A stretch of 64,000 bases of DNA from Nosema muscidifuracis. Taxonomy: Eukaryota; Microsporidia; Nosematidae. A program made the translations under genes and the position numbers. Shown here in pieces: positions 1-8,208 of the stretch; positions within the stretch are counted from its first letter, which is position 1, and every line of letters starts with the position of its first letter. Location of the stretch: positions 496,001 to 560,000 of the forward strand of contig JAIOKI010000002.1 of the NCBI GenBank assembly GCA_028335825.1, written 5' to 3'. Below the pieces are notes generated by a model. That model searched no databases. It had not been told where the DNA came from and worked only from the letters and a program-made list of their open reading frames with translations.

Positions 1-2
1 AA

Positions 3-608
3 AATTTATCAGAAATTCTTAAATTAAATAATCCAAGACTAATAGGCATAGGAGAATGTGGATTAGATTATTATAGATTAGAATATTCTGATAAAGATAC
101 TCAAAAAAGAATTTTTAAAATGCAACTAGATTTACAAGGTGAAAGATATTTTATACATTCCAGGGATAGTCATAGAGACTTATTAGAAATACTTGATGAT
201 TATTCTATAAATGGAGTAATACACAGTTTTACAGGTACAATAGATGAAAGTAAAGATTTAATTAAAAAAGGGTTTTTTATAGGAATAAATGGATGTTCAA
301 TGAAAAGTGAAGAAGGATTAGAAGTAGTGAAAAATCTTCCTGTTGATCAAATACTTGTAGAAACAGATAGTCCTTATTGTAAAATTAGAGCTTCTTATGC
401 AGGATACAAATATATTAAAACTACTTACAATTATCCTAAGGTATTAAAAAAGAGAAATGAACCTTCTTGTCTTAGACAGGTAGTAGAAGTAATAGGAGAA
501 ATTAAAGGAATATGTATTGAAGAGATGGAAAGAATTTTAGAAGAGAATAGTTTAAGATTTTATGGGGATAATTTTAAAGAAGCATTTAATAGATGGAAAA
601 AATTATAG
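3..608 (+). CDS. TatD-family metal-dependent deoxyribonuclease, 5' end outside window
   Basis: The reading frame is already open at base 3, so the gene begins before the window; about 201 codons are visible. TatD-family hallmarks appear in order: GECGLDYYR (metal-binding Glu), FIHSR (His), VIHSFTG (His) and ETDSPY (the Asp-containing signature near the C-terminus). These are metal ligands of the amidohydrolase-like TIM barrel. Known family members are 3'-5' exonucleases or endonucleases implicated in DNA fragmentation and repair. The ATG at 120 is internal and should not be taken as the start, because the GECGLDY motif lies upstream of it in the same frame. The gene ends about 400 bp before the next candidate gene. 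Family assignment is strong; the exact substrate is not predictable. Confidence 0.88.
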   Translation, partial: NLSEILKLNNPRLIGIGECGLDYYRLEYSDKDTQKRIFKMQLDLQGERYFIHSRDSHRDLLEILDDYSINGVIHSFTGTIDESKDLIKKGFFIGINGCSMKSEEGLEVVKNLPVDQILVETDSPYCKIRASYAGYKYIKTTYNYPKVLKKRNEPSCLRQVVEVIGEIKGICIEEMERILEENSLRFYGDNFKEAFNRWKKL

Positions 609-704
609 TAAATTTATTAAGTGTTAAAAGATTAAAATAGCATTCAATAAAAATAAGAAGATTTTTGATTTAATAAGTAGAATAAATATTGTTATTTAAC
701 TAAC

Positions 705-860
705 CAAAAAAATATAAGATAATTCAATAAAAATATAAGATAATTTACTAAAAAACATATTAAAAAAGATTATTTACTAAAAAAATATAAGATAATTTAC
801 TTAAAAAATATAAGATAATTTAATAAAAGCATTTAAAAAAGATAATTTACTAAAAAATCA
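705..860. repeat. Short imperfect AT-rich tandem repeat
   Basis: The core AAAAATATAAGATAATTTA recurs several times with spacing of about 20-35 bp and small variations. It lies in the 609-1016 spacer between the TatD gene and the next small reading frame. The spacer holds nothing else I can identify. Confidence 0.6.
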
Positions 861-1016
861 TCAACTCATCCAATAAAAAATATTAGAAAATAATTTTTGA
901 TTTCTTATAACACATGTCACAATAAACAAATAAGATTTTTTTAAATCAAATCTAATCCGAAAAAAAATAATAAAAAATTCAACTTGAGGGGTAAAAAAGA
1001 TCAATTAAACAAGAAG

Positions 1017-1190
1017 ATGGAAATATTTAATGAGACATCCTCAGATATTAAGAATGAAAGATATGCAGGAGTAACTTATCCTATACCACCTAAGATAGAT
1101 GACATGCCTAAGAAGATTGAAGATAAGAAGAGAATATTTGGTAAAAGTTTGATTATAAACTTTTTTACGGAGAAAAATAATATGCGGTAG
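1017..1190 (+). CDS. Small hypothetical protein (57 aa)
   Basis: A short frame from ATG 1017 to TAG encodes a lysine-rich 57-residue peptide with a centre reading RYAGVTYPIPPKIDDMPKKI. An upstream in-frame TTG at 984 is not used here as the start. A GGGG run at 988-991, about 26 bp before the ATG, resembles the CCC/GGG start-proximal signal of other genes in this window, which is the main reason to keep it. Codon composition looks protein-like, with mixed hydrophobic and charged residues rather than the K/N/I/F runs of random AT-rich DNA. I do not recognise the family. It could be a very short conserved protein or the remnant of a larger gene. Confidence 0.4.
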   Translation: MEIFNETSSDIKNERYAGVTYPIPPKIDDMPKKIEDKKRIFGKSLIINFFTEKNNMR

Positions 1191-1390
1191 ATTTTTAAAT
1201 TTTCTACTATTATAAATGAACATTTATTCTGAATATATGAAATTAAAGAAAAAAATAAAAAATATTTATTTTAAAGATTGGATTTTTTAAAATATATTTT
1301 TTAATTAAGTTTAGAATTATTTATTTGAAAGATTGGATTTGTAAAAATATATTATTTATTTTAATACATAATTTTTAATATAAAAAAAGC

Positions 1391-1510
1391 GTCGACATTT
1401 TAAATTATTTTATGAACTTGAATACGACATTTTAAATTATTTTATGAATTTGAATACGACATTTTAAATTATTTTATGAACTTACATGTAACTTTTTAAA
1501 TTATTTTTAT
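1391..1510. repeat. Tandem repeat, about 32-bp unit, 3+ copies
   Basis: The unit CGACATTTTAAATTATTTTA plus 12 further bases is present three times almost perfectly, followed by a decayed fourth (CTTTTTAAATTATTTTTAT). It lies between the small gene and the higher-GC island. The unit length is similar to repeats at 8.05 kb and 33.8 kb. Confidence 0.75.
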
Positions 1511-1565
1511 ACAACTTCTAATTGACTACGACTATAAAGCACTTTTTTAAAAAAAATTAAAATAT

Positions 1566-1716
1566 AAGGAGAAAGCCTAAGCTTAATCTCCCAAACTAAA
1601 AATTGTGTGGATGGCATTACCAAAAGAAATTCATTCACTAGATTAAACATGACTAGTAGAGAAAATCTTTAAACTGAATATTTATTCAATTTTCCACTTG
1701 GTAAGTGGGGATAAAT
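1566..1716. ncRNA. Candidate structured non-coding RNA (class unknown)
   Basis: A stretch of about 140 bp is visibly richer in G and C than the flanks and has no significant reading frame. It opens with a hairpin at about 1569-1592: GGAGA and AAGC pair with GCTT and TCTCC around a CTAA loop. It ends with CCACTT/AAGTGG around a three-base loop (about 1695-1709), preceded by AATTTT and followed by a T-run that could end RNA polymerase III transcription on the plus strand. A small GAAT/ATTC hairpin lies between. AATTTT before a terminal stem-loop resembles an Sm-site layout, and GAGAAAGCC is loosely like the CR-I segment of RNase P/MRP RNA, but no class-defining motif is complete. Strand is uncertain. 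Confidence 0.35.
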
Positions 1717-2012
1717 TTTTAAAAAAAATAAAAATAAAAAATTATTTCAAAAGATTTTGAATATTTTTAATATGACAATATAAGATAATATAATCGAATA
1801 TATTAAAATTAATTATCAAACAAAATATATTTTTATTTAAAATTATAATTTTTTAATTATCATTAATTATAATTAATTTCAATAAAAATTATATAACTCA
1901 TCTTTTAATGATGGATTTATCATCAACAATTTTTTAATTTGTTTTTTTTTCATAACAAAGGAGAGACTCCTTTTTAAATTTATAACCCTTTACTTCCGAA
2001 AAAAAATAAACA

Positions 2013-3551
2013 ATGAGCTCTAACAAACAATATAAAACACCAAATCTACTTAAAGAGAATGACAATGTAATAAGAAAACTCAATATTAAAGATCAAAGAC
2101 CATGCTCTGCTCCACCCGTGGATAAATTATTTGTAACTGATGATGTTGAGTTAGTAGATATTCAATACTCTTCGTATTATAGCAAAAATAGCAAAGATGA
2201 TGTTCGAATACCTCCTCCCGATATACATATTAAAGGAAAAATCTGGTTAAGTGAATACGATGATATTATTAACAAAGCTTTTAACTCTGATATGTATAAA
2301 TACAAATCTAAAGGTGATAGTTTATTAGATATAATAGATAGTGATAACCCCGAATCAAAGAGTAGCGAATATAAAGGAACTTCAAGAACGACAACTCCTA
2401 TAGGAGATATTAGTATACTCGATCCAAACACTTTTAATTCATTGCTTAGTATAAATAACTCACAAAAAAGTTTTATTAAAAATCCAACTTACAAGAACGA
2501 ATTCGACACAACTGAAAATTTATTTTTGGCTGATATTTTTATGTTCTACTCAGATCAACAGAAGACTGATAGTATGCTTACTAAATCATTGAATACTAGT
2601 ACATCATGTTTAAAAGAATTTTGTGTTTTTATGAGTAAAGATCAAGAAGGATCAAGACTTATACAGAATAGGATTGATGCATCATCAGATGAAGAAATTT
2701 CTTGGTTCTTCACTCAAATTGAAGATTCTATTTACGATTTATCATCAAATTTATTTGGAAATTACGTTATACAAAAAATATTGCCAAGACTCAATGAATC
2801 TCAAAAATTTACTGTATTCACTGAATTTAAGAATAGAATTTATGATTTATCTTTACATCCTTATGGTTGTAGAGTTATTCAAAAGCTTATGGATTGTTTC
2901 GAGTGTATAGATTTCGTTATAGACGAAATTAAAGATAATATATTTTATCTTATAGAAGATCAGAATGGTAACCACGTCATACAAAAATATATTGAGAAAT
3001 CTTTAGATAAGAATCTTATTATCGATGTATTCGAGAAAGATTCAATTTTTTTAAGTACTCATCGTTATGGATGTCGAGTAATTCAACGTCTTCTTGAATT
3101 TTGTAACAAAGATGATGTAAAAAAAATTTTACGAATTTTAATTAGCAATCTAGAGAATTTAGTTAATGATCAATATGGTAATTATGTTATACAACATATG
3201 CTTACAGTAAGTAATGAAGAAGAAAAAGATGCTGTTATTTCACAGATTATTAATAATTGTTACAATTTAAGTAAGTTTAAGTTTAGTAGTAACGTAATTG
3301 AACAATGTATTGTAATTTCTACTAAGGAACAAAAAGAAAGATTTTTAGAGAAGTTTTTAGAAGTTGTTGGTAATAAACCAAGAATATTTAACATGTGTAC
3401 GGATATGTATGGTAATTATGTAGTACAAAAATATTTTGATAATTGTGATAATATAGCTAAAGATAAATTGAAGAGAGTACTTAAACCTTATGTAAAAGAT
3501 TTAAAGAAAGTTAACTTTGCTAGACATATTTTGTATAAAATAAACACATAG
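2013..3551 (+). CDS. Pumilio (PUF) family RNA-binding protein
   Basis: A 512-residue protein whose C-terminal 300 residues form a PUF domain of eight repeats. Residues 1-200 are Ser/Asp/Asn-rich and probably disordered. The RNA-contacting triplets in order are SRxxQ, NYxxQ, CRxxQ, NHxxQ, CRxxQ, NYxxQ, SNxxE and NYxxQ (about residues 215-470). This matches the known code of human PUM1 and yeast Puf3, predicting recognition of UGUAUAUA-type elements in mRNA 3' UTRs. Family members repress translation or promote decay of target mRNAs in the cytoplasm. The ATG at 2013 is supported by CCC at 1986-1988. All eight repeats look intact. Regulation cannot be read from the sequence beyond the start-proximal signal. 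Confidence 0.95.
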   Translation: MSSNKQYKTPNLLKENDNVIRKLNIKDQRPCSAPPVDKLFVTDDVELVDIQYSSYYSKNSKDDVRIPPPDIHIKGKIWLSEYDDIINKAFNSDMYKYKSKGDSLLDIIDSDNPESKSSEYKGTSRTTTPIGDISILDPNTFNSLLSINNSQKSFIKNPTYKNEFDTTENLFLADIFMFYSDQQKTDSMLTKSLNTSTSCLKEFCVFMSKDQEGSRLIQNRIDASSDEEISWFFTQIEDSIYDLSSNLFGNYVIQKILPRLNESQKFTVFTEFKNRIYDLSLHPYGCRVIQKLMDCFECIDFVIDEIKDNIFYLIEDQNGNHVIQKYIEKSLDKNLIIDVFEKDSIFLSTHRYGCRVIQRLLEFCNKDDVKKILRILISNLENLVNDQYGNYVIQHMLTVSNEEEKDAVISQIINNCYNLSKFKFSSNVIEQCIVISTKEQKERFLEKFLEVVGNKPRIFNMCTDMYGNYVVQKYFDNCDNIAKDKLKRVLKPYVKDLKKVNFARHILYKINT

Positions 3552-3699
3552 TTGTCATATTAAAGTATTCAAAAAAATTAATTTAAAAAATATTTTACTA
3601 AATTTCTTTTATTTACTTATTAAAACATATTTATTATCTTTTATTCTGCTTTTAATTCATAGAATTGAATTTTAAAGATTAATGACAATAAAAAATAAT

Positions 3700-3865
3700 T
3701 GTTCTTCCTATAAAAAAATAATTGATCCTCCCTATAAAAAATATAAATATGAAAAAAATAATTGGTCCTTCTTATGAAAAAAAAAATATGATAAAATATA
3801 ATTGATCTTCCTTATAAAATAATTGATCTTCCTATAAAATAATTGATCTTCCTTATAAAAATATG
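3700..3865. repeat. Degenerate tandem repeat in convergent intergenic spacer
   Basis: Variants of AATAATTGATCTTCCTATAA recur about six times between the ends of the PUF gene and the permease gene. Spacing is irregular (about 20-35 bp). No gene is seen in 3552-3876. Confidence 0.65.
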
Positions 3866-3876
3866 AAAAATAATAT

Positions 3877-5124
3877 TTAATTAAATAATTCAGGATCACC
3901 TCTTATTAAATCTAAAATAATTGTACATATTATATAAATGATAGCACACCCTGTTATTCCACATATAGTACTTGGCACTAATGAAGTAATCTTCTTTGAC
4001 TCAACTGAATTCAAATAATAAATAAATGGATGTATAAGTCCAACTGAAGATGAAAAAATAGCTCCACTAACTCTTTTTATCAATTTAATTCTTAAATTCT
4101 CCACGAGTACTAGAAAGAAACACAATGTAAATAAAATTATTGTCATTACTGTTTTTCGCTTATCATTTTTATTTTCTTTGAAAATAAATTGCATAAACAT
4201 CTCTGTAACAGGAACCATCTGAACAGGAAATCCAAAACTAAGAACACAAATCATACTGTAGACAGCTAGTTTAGGTAAGATAGTAAATATATCAATTGTA
4301 TTCTCTTGGATATAAACTATAAGTTTGGAATCTGGATTTGTAAATTCTTTAAGAATATGTCCTTTAATAGATTTTCCAAATATTATGTATCCACAATGAC
4401 CTACCAACCCGTAGATAAGAAATCCTGATAGAGAAGCTGCAAATGATATTAGAAAAATATTTTTCCAACTTTTATCTTTTAATTTTTGTACTACTTCTAT
4501 CATAGATGGTTCACATACCATACAAGGTATAAAAAAAGGAATTCCATATTTACAATTTGTATTGAAAGCTTGTGTATCTGAATTATAAACTTTTGATCCC
4601 AAAGTTAAGGAATAAAATATAACAAGTATAGCGAGTAATGTTACAGATGAAGTTGCAAGTAATGAAGTAAATTTAAGATTAACTAATTCTTTTTTTAAAG
4701 ACATATACAATAAAAAAGGGAAAAGAAGAACAGCAACTATTTTTCTACTTGTTTCTACATTGTTATTTATATTTCTTAATATTGAAAATGAATCAACAAG
4801 AATATCTGTAAGGAATCTGTAAAATGATACATTGGAAAAATAACAGTTAAAAAATATTGATAGATTTACAAAATAATATTCAAAATTTGATACATCCTTA
4901 GCTAATGATGTGTATGTACAAGATTCCCCTTCCTTCTTTTTTACTACATATGATATACAAAGTAAAGAGAAAAATGTTCCTATTCCTACAAATCCAAGAA
5001 TACTCCAACTTCCATAATATCCCATAGAATTAAATGCATATGGCATAAATGTTATTCCTGTACCCATCATAGTAGTTACTAGTAGAGAAATTGCAGTAAA
5101 TGTGCTTATAGATTCTTTATACAT
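3877..5124 (-). CDS. Amino-acid transporter, AAAP/SLC38-like permease
   Basis: A 415-residue polytopic membrane protein with roughly eleven hydrophobic segments. The N-terminus has the AAAP-type pattern TFTAISLLVTTMMGTGITFM followed by PYAFNSMGYYGS, in which the MGTGI kink in TM1 lines the substrate site in this family. Length matches the SLC36/38/Avt group (400-460 aa). Known members move neutral or cationic amino acids across plasma or vacuolar membranes, often with protons or Na+. For an intracellular parasite an import role is plausible but is inference. On the coding strand ACCCCTTT lies directly before the start ATG. Substrate cannot be told from sequence. Confidence 0.85.
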   Translation of the reverse strand: MYKESISTFTAISLLVTTMMGTGITFMPYAFNSMGYYGSWSILGFVGIGTFFSLLCISYVVKKKEGESCTYTSLAKDVSNFEYYFVNLSIFFNCYFSNVSFYRFLTDILVDSFSILRNINNNVETSRKIVAVLLFPFLLYMSLKKELVNLKFTSLLATSSVTLLAILVIFYSLTLGSKVYNSDTQAFNTNCKYGIPFFIPCMVCEPSMIEVVQKLKDKSWKNIFLISFAASLSGFLIYGLVGHCGYIIFGKSIKGHILKEFTNPDSKLIVYIQENTIDIFTILPKLAVYSMICVLSFGFPVQMVPVTEMFMQFIFKENKNDKRKTVMTIILFTLCFFLVLVENLRIKLIKRVSGAIFSSSVGLIHPFIYYLNSVESKKITSLVPSTICGITGCAIIYIICTIILDLIRGDPELFN

Positions 5125-5298
5125 AAAGGGGTAAAAAATAGATTTATTAATTTAATTAGAAAAAAAGAATTGAATTCTAGATGGAAAGAAAAACTAGATA
5201 AGTAAAAAAATAACATAGGATTATTTAATTAATTTTATAAGAGAATTTAAGGTATGAAAAATATAACGTCAAAAAGAAGTTATAATAATACATGATTT

Positions 5299-5520
5299 GA
5301 AGAATATTTTGACAAAACTATATTATTACGTTAACTATAAGAATATTTTGACAAAACAATATCATTGCATCATTTAAAGAATATTTTTAATACAGTTTTA
5401 ACTATAAGAATATTTTGACAAAGTTGTAGCATTACTTTAATCATAAGAATATTTTTTAATACAGTTTTAACTATAAGAATATTTTTAATACAGTTTTAAC
5501 TATAAGAATATTTTTAATAA
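5299..5520. repeat. Tandem repeat of about 27-30 bp with two subtypes
   Basis: AAGAATATTTTGACAAAAC and AAGAATATTTTTAATACAG variants, separated by TTTTAACTAT-like linkers, recur about seven times. The array lies upstream of the permease gene and downstream of TAF5 (spacer 5125-5547). No gene is visible here. Confidence 0.7.
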
Positions 5521-5547
5521 ATTTAGTACGTTAATTTTTTTAATTTA

Positions 5548-7233
5548 TCATCCACCTAAATATGGTCCAGCTGTCGATATAATATTTCTATACCCAAATT
5601 TAACACAATATAAAGGTGTATTTTTAGTAAAATAAGTACCTAAACAATTTCCTTTAGGATCAGTTTTATCCCATAATTTCACACAATTATCTGCACCAGA
5701 TGATGCTATAATAGTACCATACCAACTAAAAGACACAGAAAAAATTACACTTTCATGACCAGTGTATCTAATAAGACTCTTTCCATTCTGTATATCCCAT
5801 AAAATTATATTTTTATCTTTACTACCTGAAACAAGTAATTTACCACAATGTGATATGTCAAAACAGGTGACTGTATCAGTATGACCATGAAATGTACGAA
5901 CAAGTTGAGCATTAGAAATATCATGCATTCTTATTTTGTGATCAGAAGAACCAGTAAATAAGTATTTAGAATTAGGATGGAATTTTACTGCTGTAACATC
6001 ACTAAGAGCAGTAACTATTAATCTTTCTGGTTTATCACCATTCACTGACCATATTACAGCTTGACGATCTGCTGATCCACTGGCGAAATAAAAATCATTT
6101 TGAGCTACGTCTATTGACCAAATAGGAAATACATGAGATTTGTATAATCCTACTTGTGATAATAAATCTAAACTCCATAATCTTATAGTACAATCTTGTG
6201 AACATGAGAGAAGAAACTTATTAGATGAAAAGAATTTAACTGAATATACTGGTCCAGCATGACCTATCAATCTGTAAGAAAATCCAACTTCTTCATATTT
6301 ATCTTCATTAGAAATTTTTATATCTGATTTTGCTAATTCACTAGAAGTCTTTAATTTTCTTAAAGGTTTTTTCGTTAAAGAAAATAAGTCAATAAAACTA
6401 TCTTTAAATCCACAAGCAAGAAATTTAGAATTATTGCTAATCTCTACTGCTGTTAATCCTTCATATGTATTATGAACTGTATAACAGCAAATACTTGGTA
6501 AATTATTTTTATTAACAGATACTCTTTTACAAAGATCCTTAAGTTTTTCAATTTCTGCTATAATTTGGAATGCATTTGGTCTGTTAATATTATCCATCTC
6601 TTTTAATTCTCTCTGCTTCTTTAATTGAATAGCATAAGCTTCCAAATGATCATATTTATACTGCTCATCTGCTAAAATAGCATCCTCACATTCTTTAGAC
6701 ACAAGAAATGTAGTAAGATCTATTTCAGAATCCCCTGCTGATACATCAATTCCTTGTGGAATATCCTCATTTTTAACACCTGAATATATTCTTATATTCA
6801 AATACTGGTTTAATACTTTCAAAATGTAAGTAAAATTATTCTCCTCGAGAAAATTTAATAAAAGATCGAAGGCATATCTTCCCATAGGTAAATAATATTT
6901 TGAAGTTCTAAATGTGTGAGCCAGATTATTTTCATGAATATGTTGGGATGTATAAATACTCTCAAAACATCTAAGTTCTTGTTTTTTATTTTCATGATCT
7001 TTAGCATATTTTATAAAAAACTTTTTGGCTTCTTCTGGTTTGTTTTGTTGAATTAGATCAAAATATATATGAATAAATAGAGGGTAGAGAAGTGGTAGAA
7101 GATCATTTTTAAATAGATCTAACGAATCTTCAATCCAATATTTAAGTTTTAAGTACGATACTTCAAGGACATCTGTTTTGATAGAAGGTGTAGATAAATT
7201 TGAAGATTGAAAATTATAATTTTTATCATCCAT
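5548..7233 (-). CDS. TAF5: TFIID subunit TAF5 (WD40 protein)
   Basis: A 561-residue protein with the TAF5 layout. Residues about 25-160 form the all-helical TAF5 N-terminal dimerisation domain (YWIEDSLDLFKNDLLPLLYP, then YLPMGRYAFDLLLNFLEEN). A charged linker follows, then WD40 repeats from about residue 245 to the end, with repeated GH...V/F...LLSCSQDCTIRLW units. TAF5 is a scaffold of TFIID in the nucleus and is shared with SAGA in yeast. The start is set at 7233: the frame continues upstream only through a TTG codon, while CCCC lies immediately before this ATG. The LisH-type extreme N-terminus of larger TAF5 proteins is missing, consistent with microsporidian shortening. Confidence 0.9.
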   Translation of the reverse strand: MDDKNYNFQSSNLSTPSIKTDVLEVSYLKLKYWIEDSLDLFKNDLLPLLYPLFIHIYFDLIQQNKPEEAKKFFIKYAKDHENKKQELRCFESIYTSQHIHENNLAHTFRTSKYYLPMGRYAFDLLLNFLEENNFTYILKVLNQYLNIRIYSGVKNEDIPQGIDVSAGDSEIDLTTFLVSKECEDAILADEQYKYDHLEAYAIQLKKQRELKEMDNINRPNAFQIIAEIEKLKDLCKRVSVNKNNLPSICCYTVHNTYEGLTAVEISNNSKFLACGFKDSFIDLFSLTKKPLRKLKTSSELAKSDIKISNEDKYEEVGFSYRLIGHAGPVYSVKFFSSNKFLLSCSQDCTIRLWSLDLLSQVGLYKSHVFPIWSIDVAQNDFYFASGSADRQAVIWSVNGDKPERLIVTALSDVTAVKFHPNSKYLFTGSSDHKIRMHDISNAQLVRTFHGHTDTVTCFDISHCGKLLVSGSKDKNIILWDIQNGKSLIRYTGHESVIFSVSFSWYGTIIASSGADNCVKLWDKTDPKGNCLGTYFTKNTPLYCVKFGYRNIISTAGPYLGG

Positions 7234-7501
7234 TTGGGGCAAATTTATAAACCAAAGTGGAAATAAATATTTATGCAGAAAAATAAAATTAAAAATTAAT
7301 TATAATATTTTTTATATTAAATATAATAAGTTATTAAATAAAGATATTGTTTTTTTCTAGGAAAAATCTTAGATTTGAGTCTTATTTAATAAACTTGTAC
7401 CAGAATTTAATGATTAGTTAAATTCAACTACTTGACTTAAGAAATTATAAATAATCAACTTAATAAATATTTTAAATAAAATTTTATTTTGTAAACTACA
7501 T

Positions 7502-7969
7502 CTATGAAATGATACCTAAATATTCATCGTTCAATGTCCCGACTGCATATATTTTAAGTGAATCTATTTTTGTACCAATAATTTTCAGTCGAACCACTGA
7601 GTCTTTTATTAACCCTCCTTCTTGAATTTCAGTAGGAATCTGGTGATTCGATATAAATATTGTAAGGGGTCCTACAGAAGCAAATACCCCCATTTTATTC
7701 ATCTCTACGACTGAGGCTTCCATAGTTTCCCCCTTAAAAGGCTTCAAAACCAATGCTTTGTATTTTATTCTAAAACTGGTTTGTCCACTCAAACTGACTA
7801 TTCCTTCACTTACATCGTCTATGTCTAAGACTGCTATAACATACCCACTATCATTACATGATCCTTCTATCGTTTTGTACAAGTAATCTTTAACTAGTGT
7901 TTGTATTTTAGGACCGAGATAACACGGATTTAAATGTATGATGTGAGTAAAGTCTTTTACAAAAAACAT
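7502..7969 (-). CDS. RPB7: RNA polymerase II subunit Rpb7
   Basis: A 155-residue protein. The N-terminal RNP-like half starts MFFVKDFTHIIHLNPCYLGP and includes YLYKTIEGSCNDSGYVIAVL, the Rpb7 tip-associated domain. The C-terminal half is an OB/S1-like fold (PFKGETMEASVVEMNKMGVF, ASVGPLTIFISNHQIP). With Rpb4 it forms the stalk of RNA polymerase II and contacts nascent RNA. It is slightly shorter than the usual 170 aa. CCCC sits six bases before the ATG on the coding strand. The RPC25 and RPA43 paralogues are less likely because of the FF.K.F...I.L.P start and short C-terminus. Confidence 0.9.
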   Translation of the reverse strand: MFFVKDFTHIIHLNPCYLGPKIQTLVKDYLYKTIEGSCNDSGYVIAVLDIDDVSEGIVSLSGQTSFRIKYKALVLKPFKGETMEASVVEMNKMGVFASVGPLTIFISNHQIPTEIQEGGLIKDSVVRLKIIGTKIDSLKIYAVGTLNDEYLGIIS

Positions 7970-8053
7970 TGCAAGGGGTCTTTTTTTTTATAATTTAAAT
8001 TTTTTAAAATATTTAACTAGAATTCATCAAGTAAAAGTTAATTCTCATTATCT

Positions 8054-8188
8054 AATATAATTTTACATTAAATTAGCAATTTCATAAATAATTTTACATT
8101 AGATTAGCAATTTCATAAATAATTTTACATTAAATTAGCAATTTCATAAATAATTTTACATTAGATTAGCAATTTCATAAATAATTTA
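8054..8188. repeat. 31-bp tandem repeat, 4 copies
   Basis: Four near-perfect copies of a 31-bp unit (AATAATTTTACATTAAATTA plus GCAATTTCATA). One base alternates A/G/A/G between copies, suggesting growth by duplication of a two-unit block. It lies between the RPB7 start and the SANTA gene stop. Confidence 0.9.
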
Positions 8189-8208
8189 ATGAAATCAAAT
8201 AATTAAGA

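Noticed and set aside
984-1016. TTG start for the small gene, and similar TTG extensions of TAF5, Derlin and the SANTA protein
   Set aside because: A downstream ATG is present in each case; for the three larger genes the CCC signal lies just before that ATG, inside the would-be extension.
1685-1716. Minus-strand ACTTACC resembling the 5' end of U1 snRNA
   Set aside because: The bases are locked in the terminal hairpin and no other U1 domain follows.
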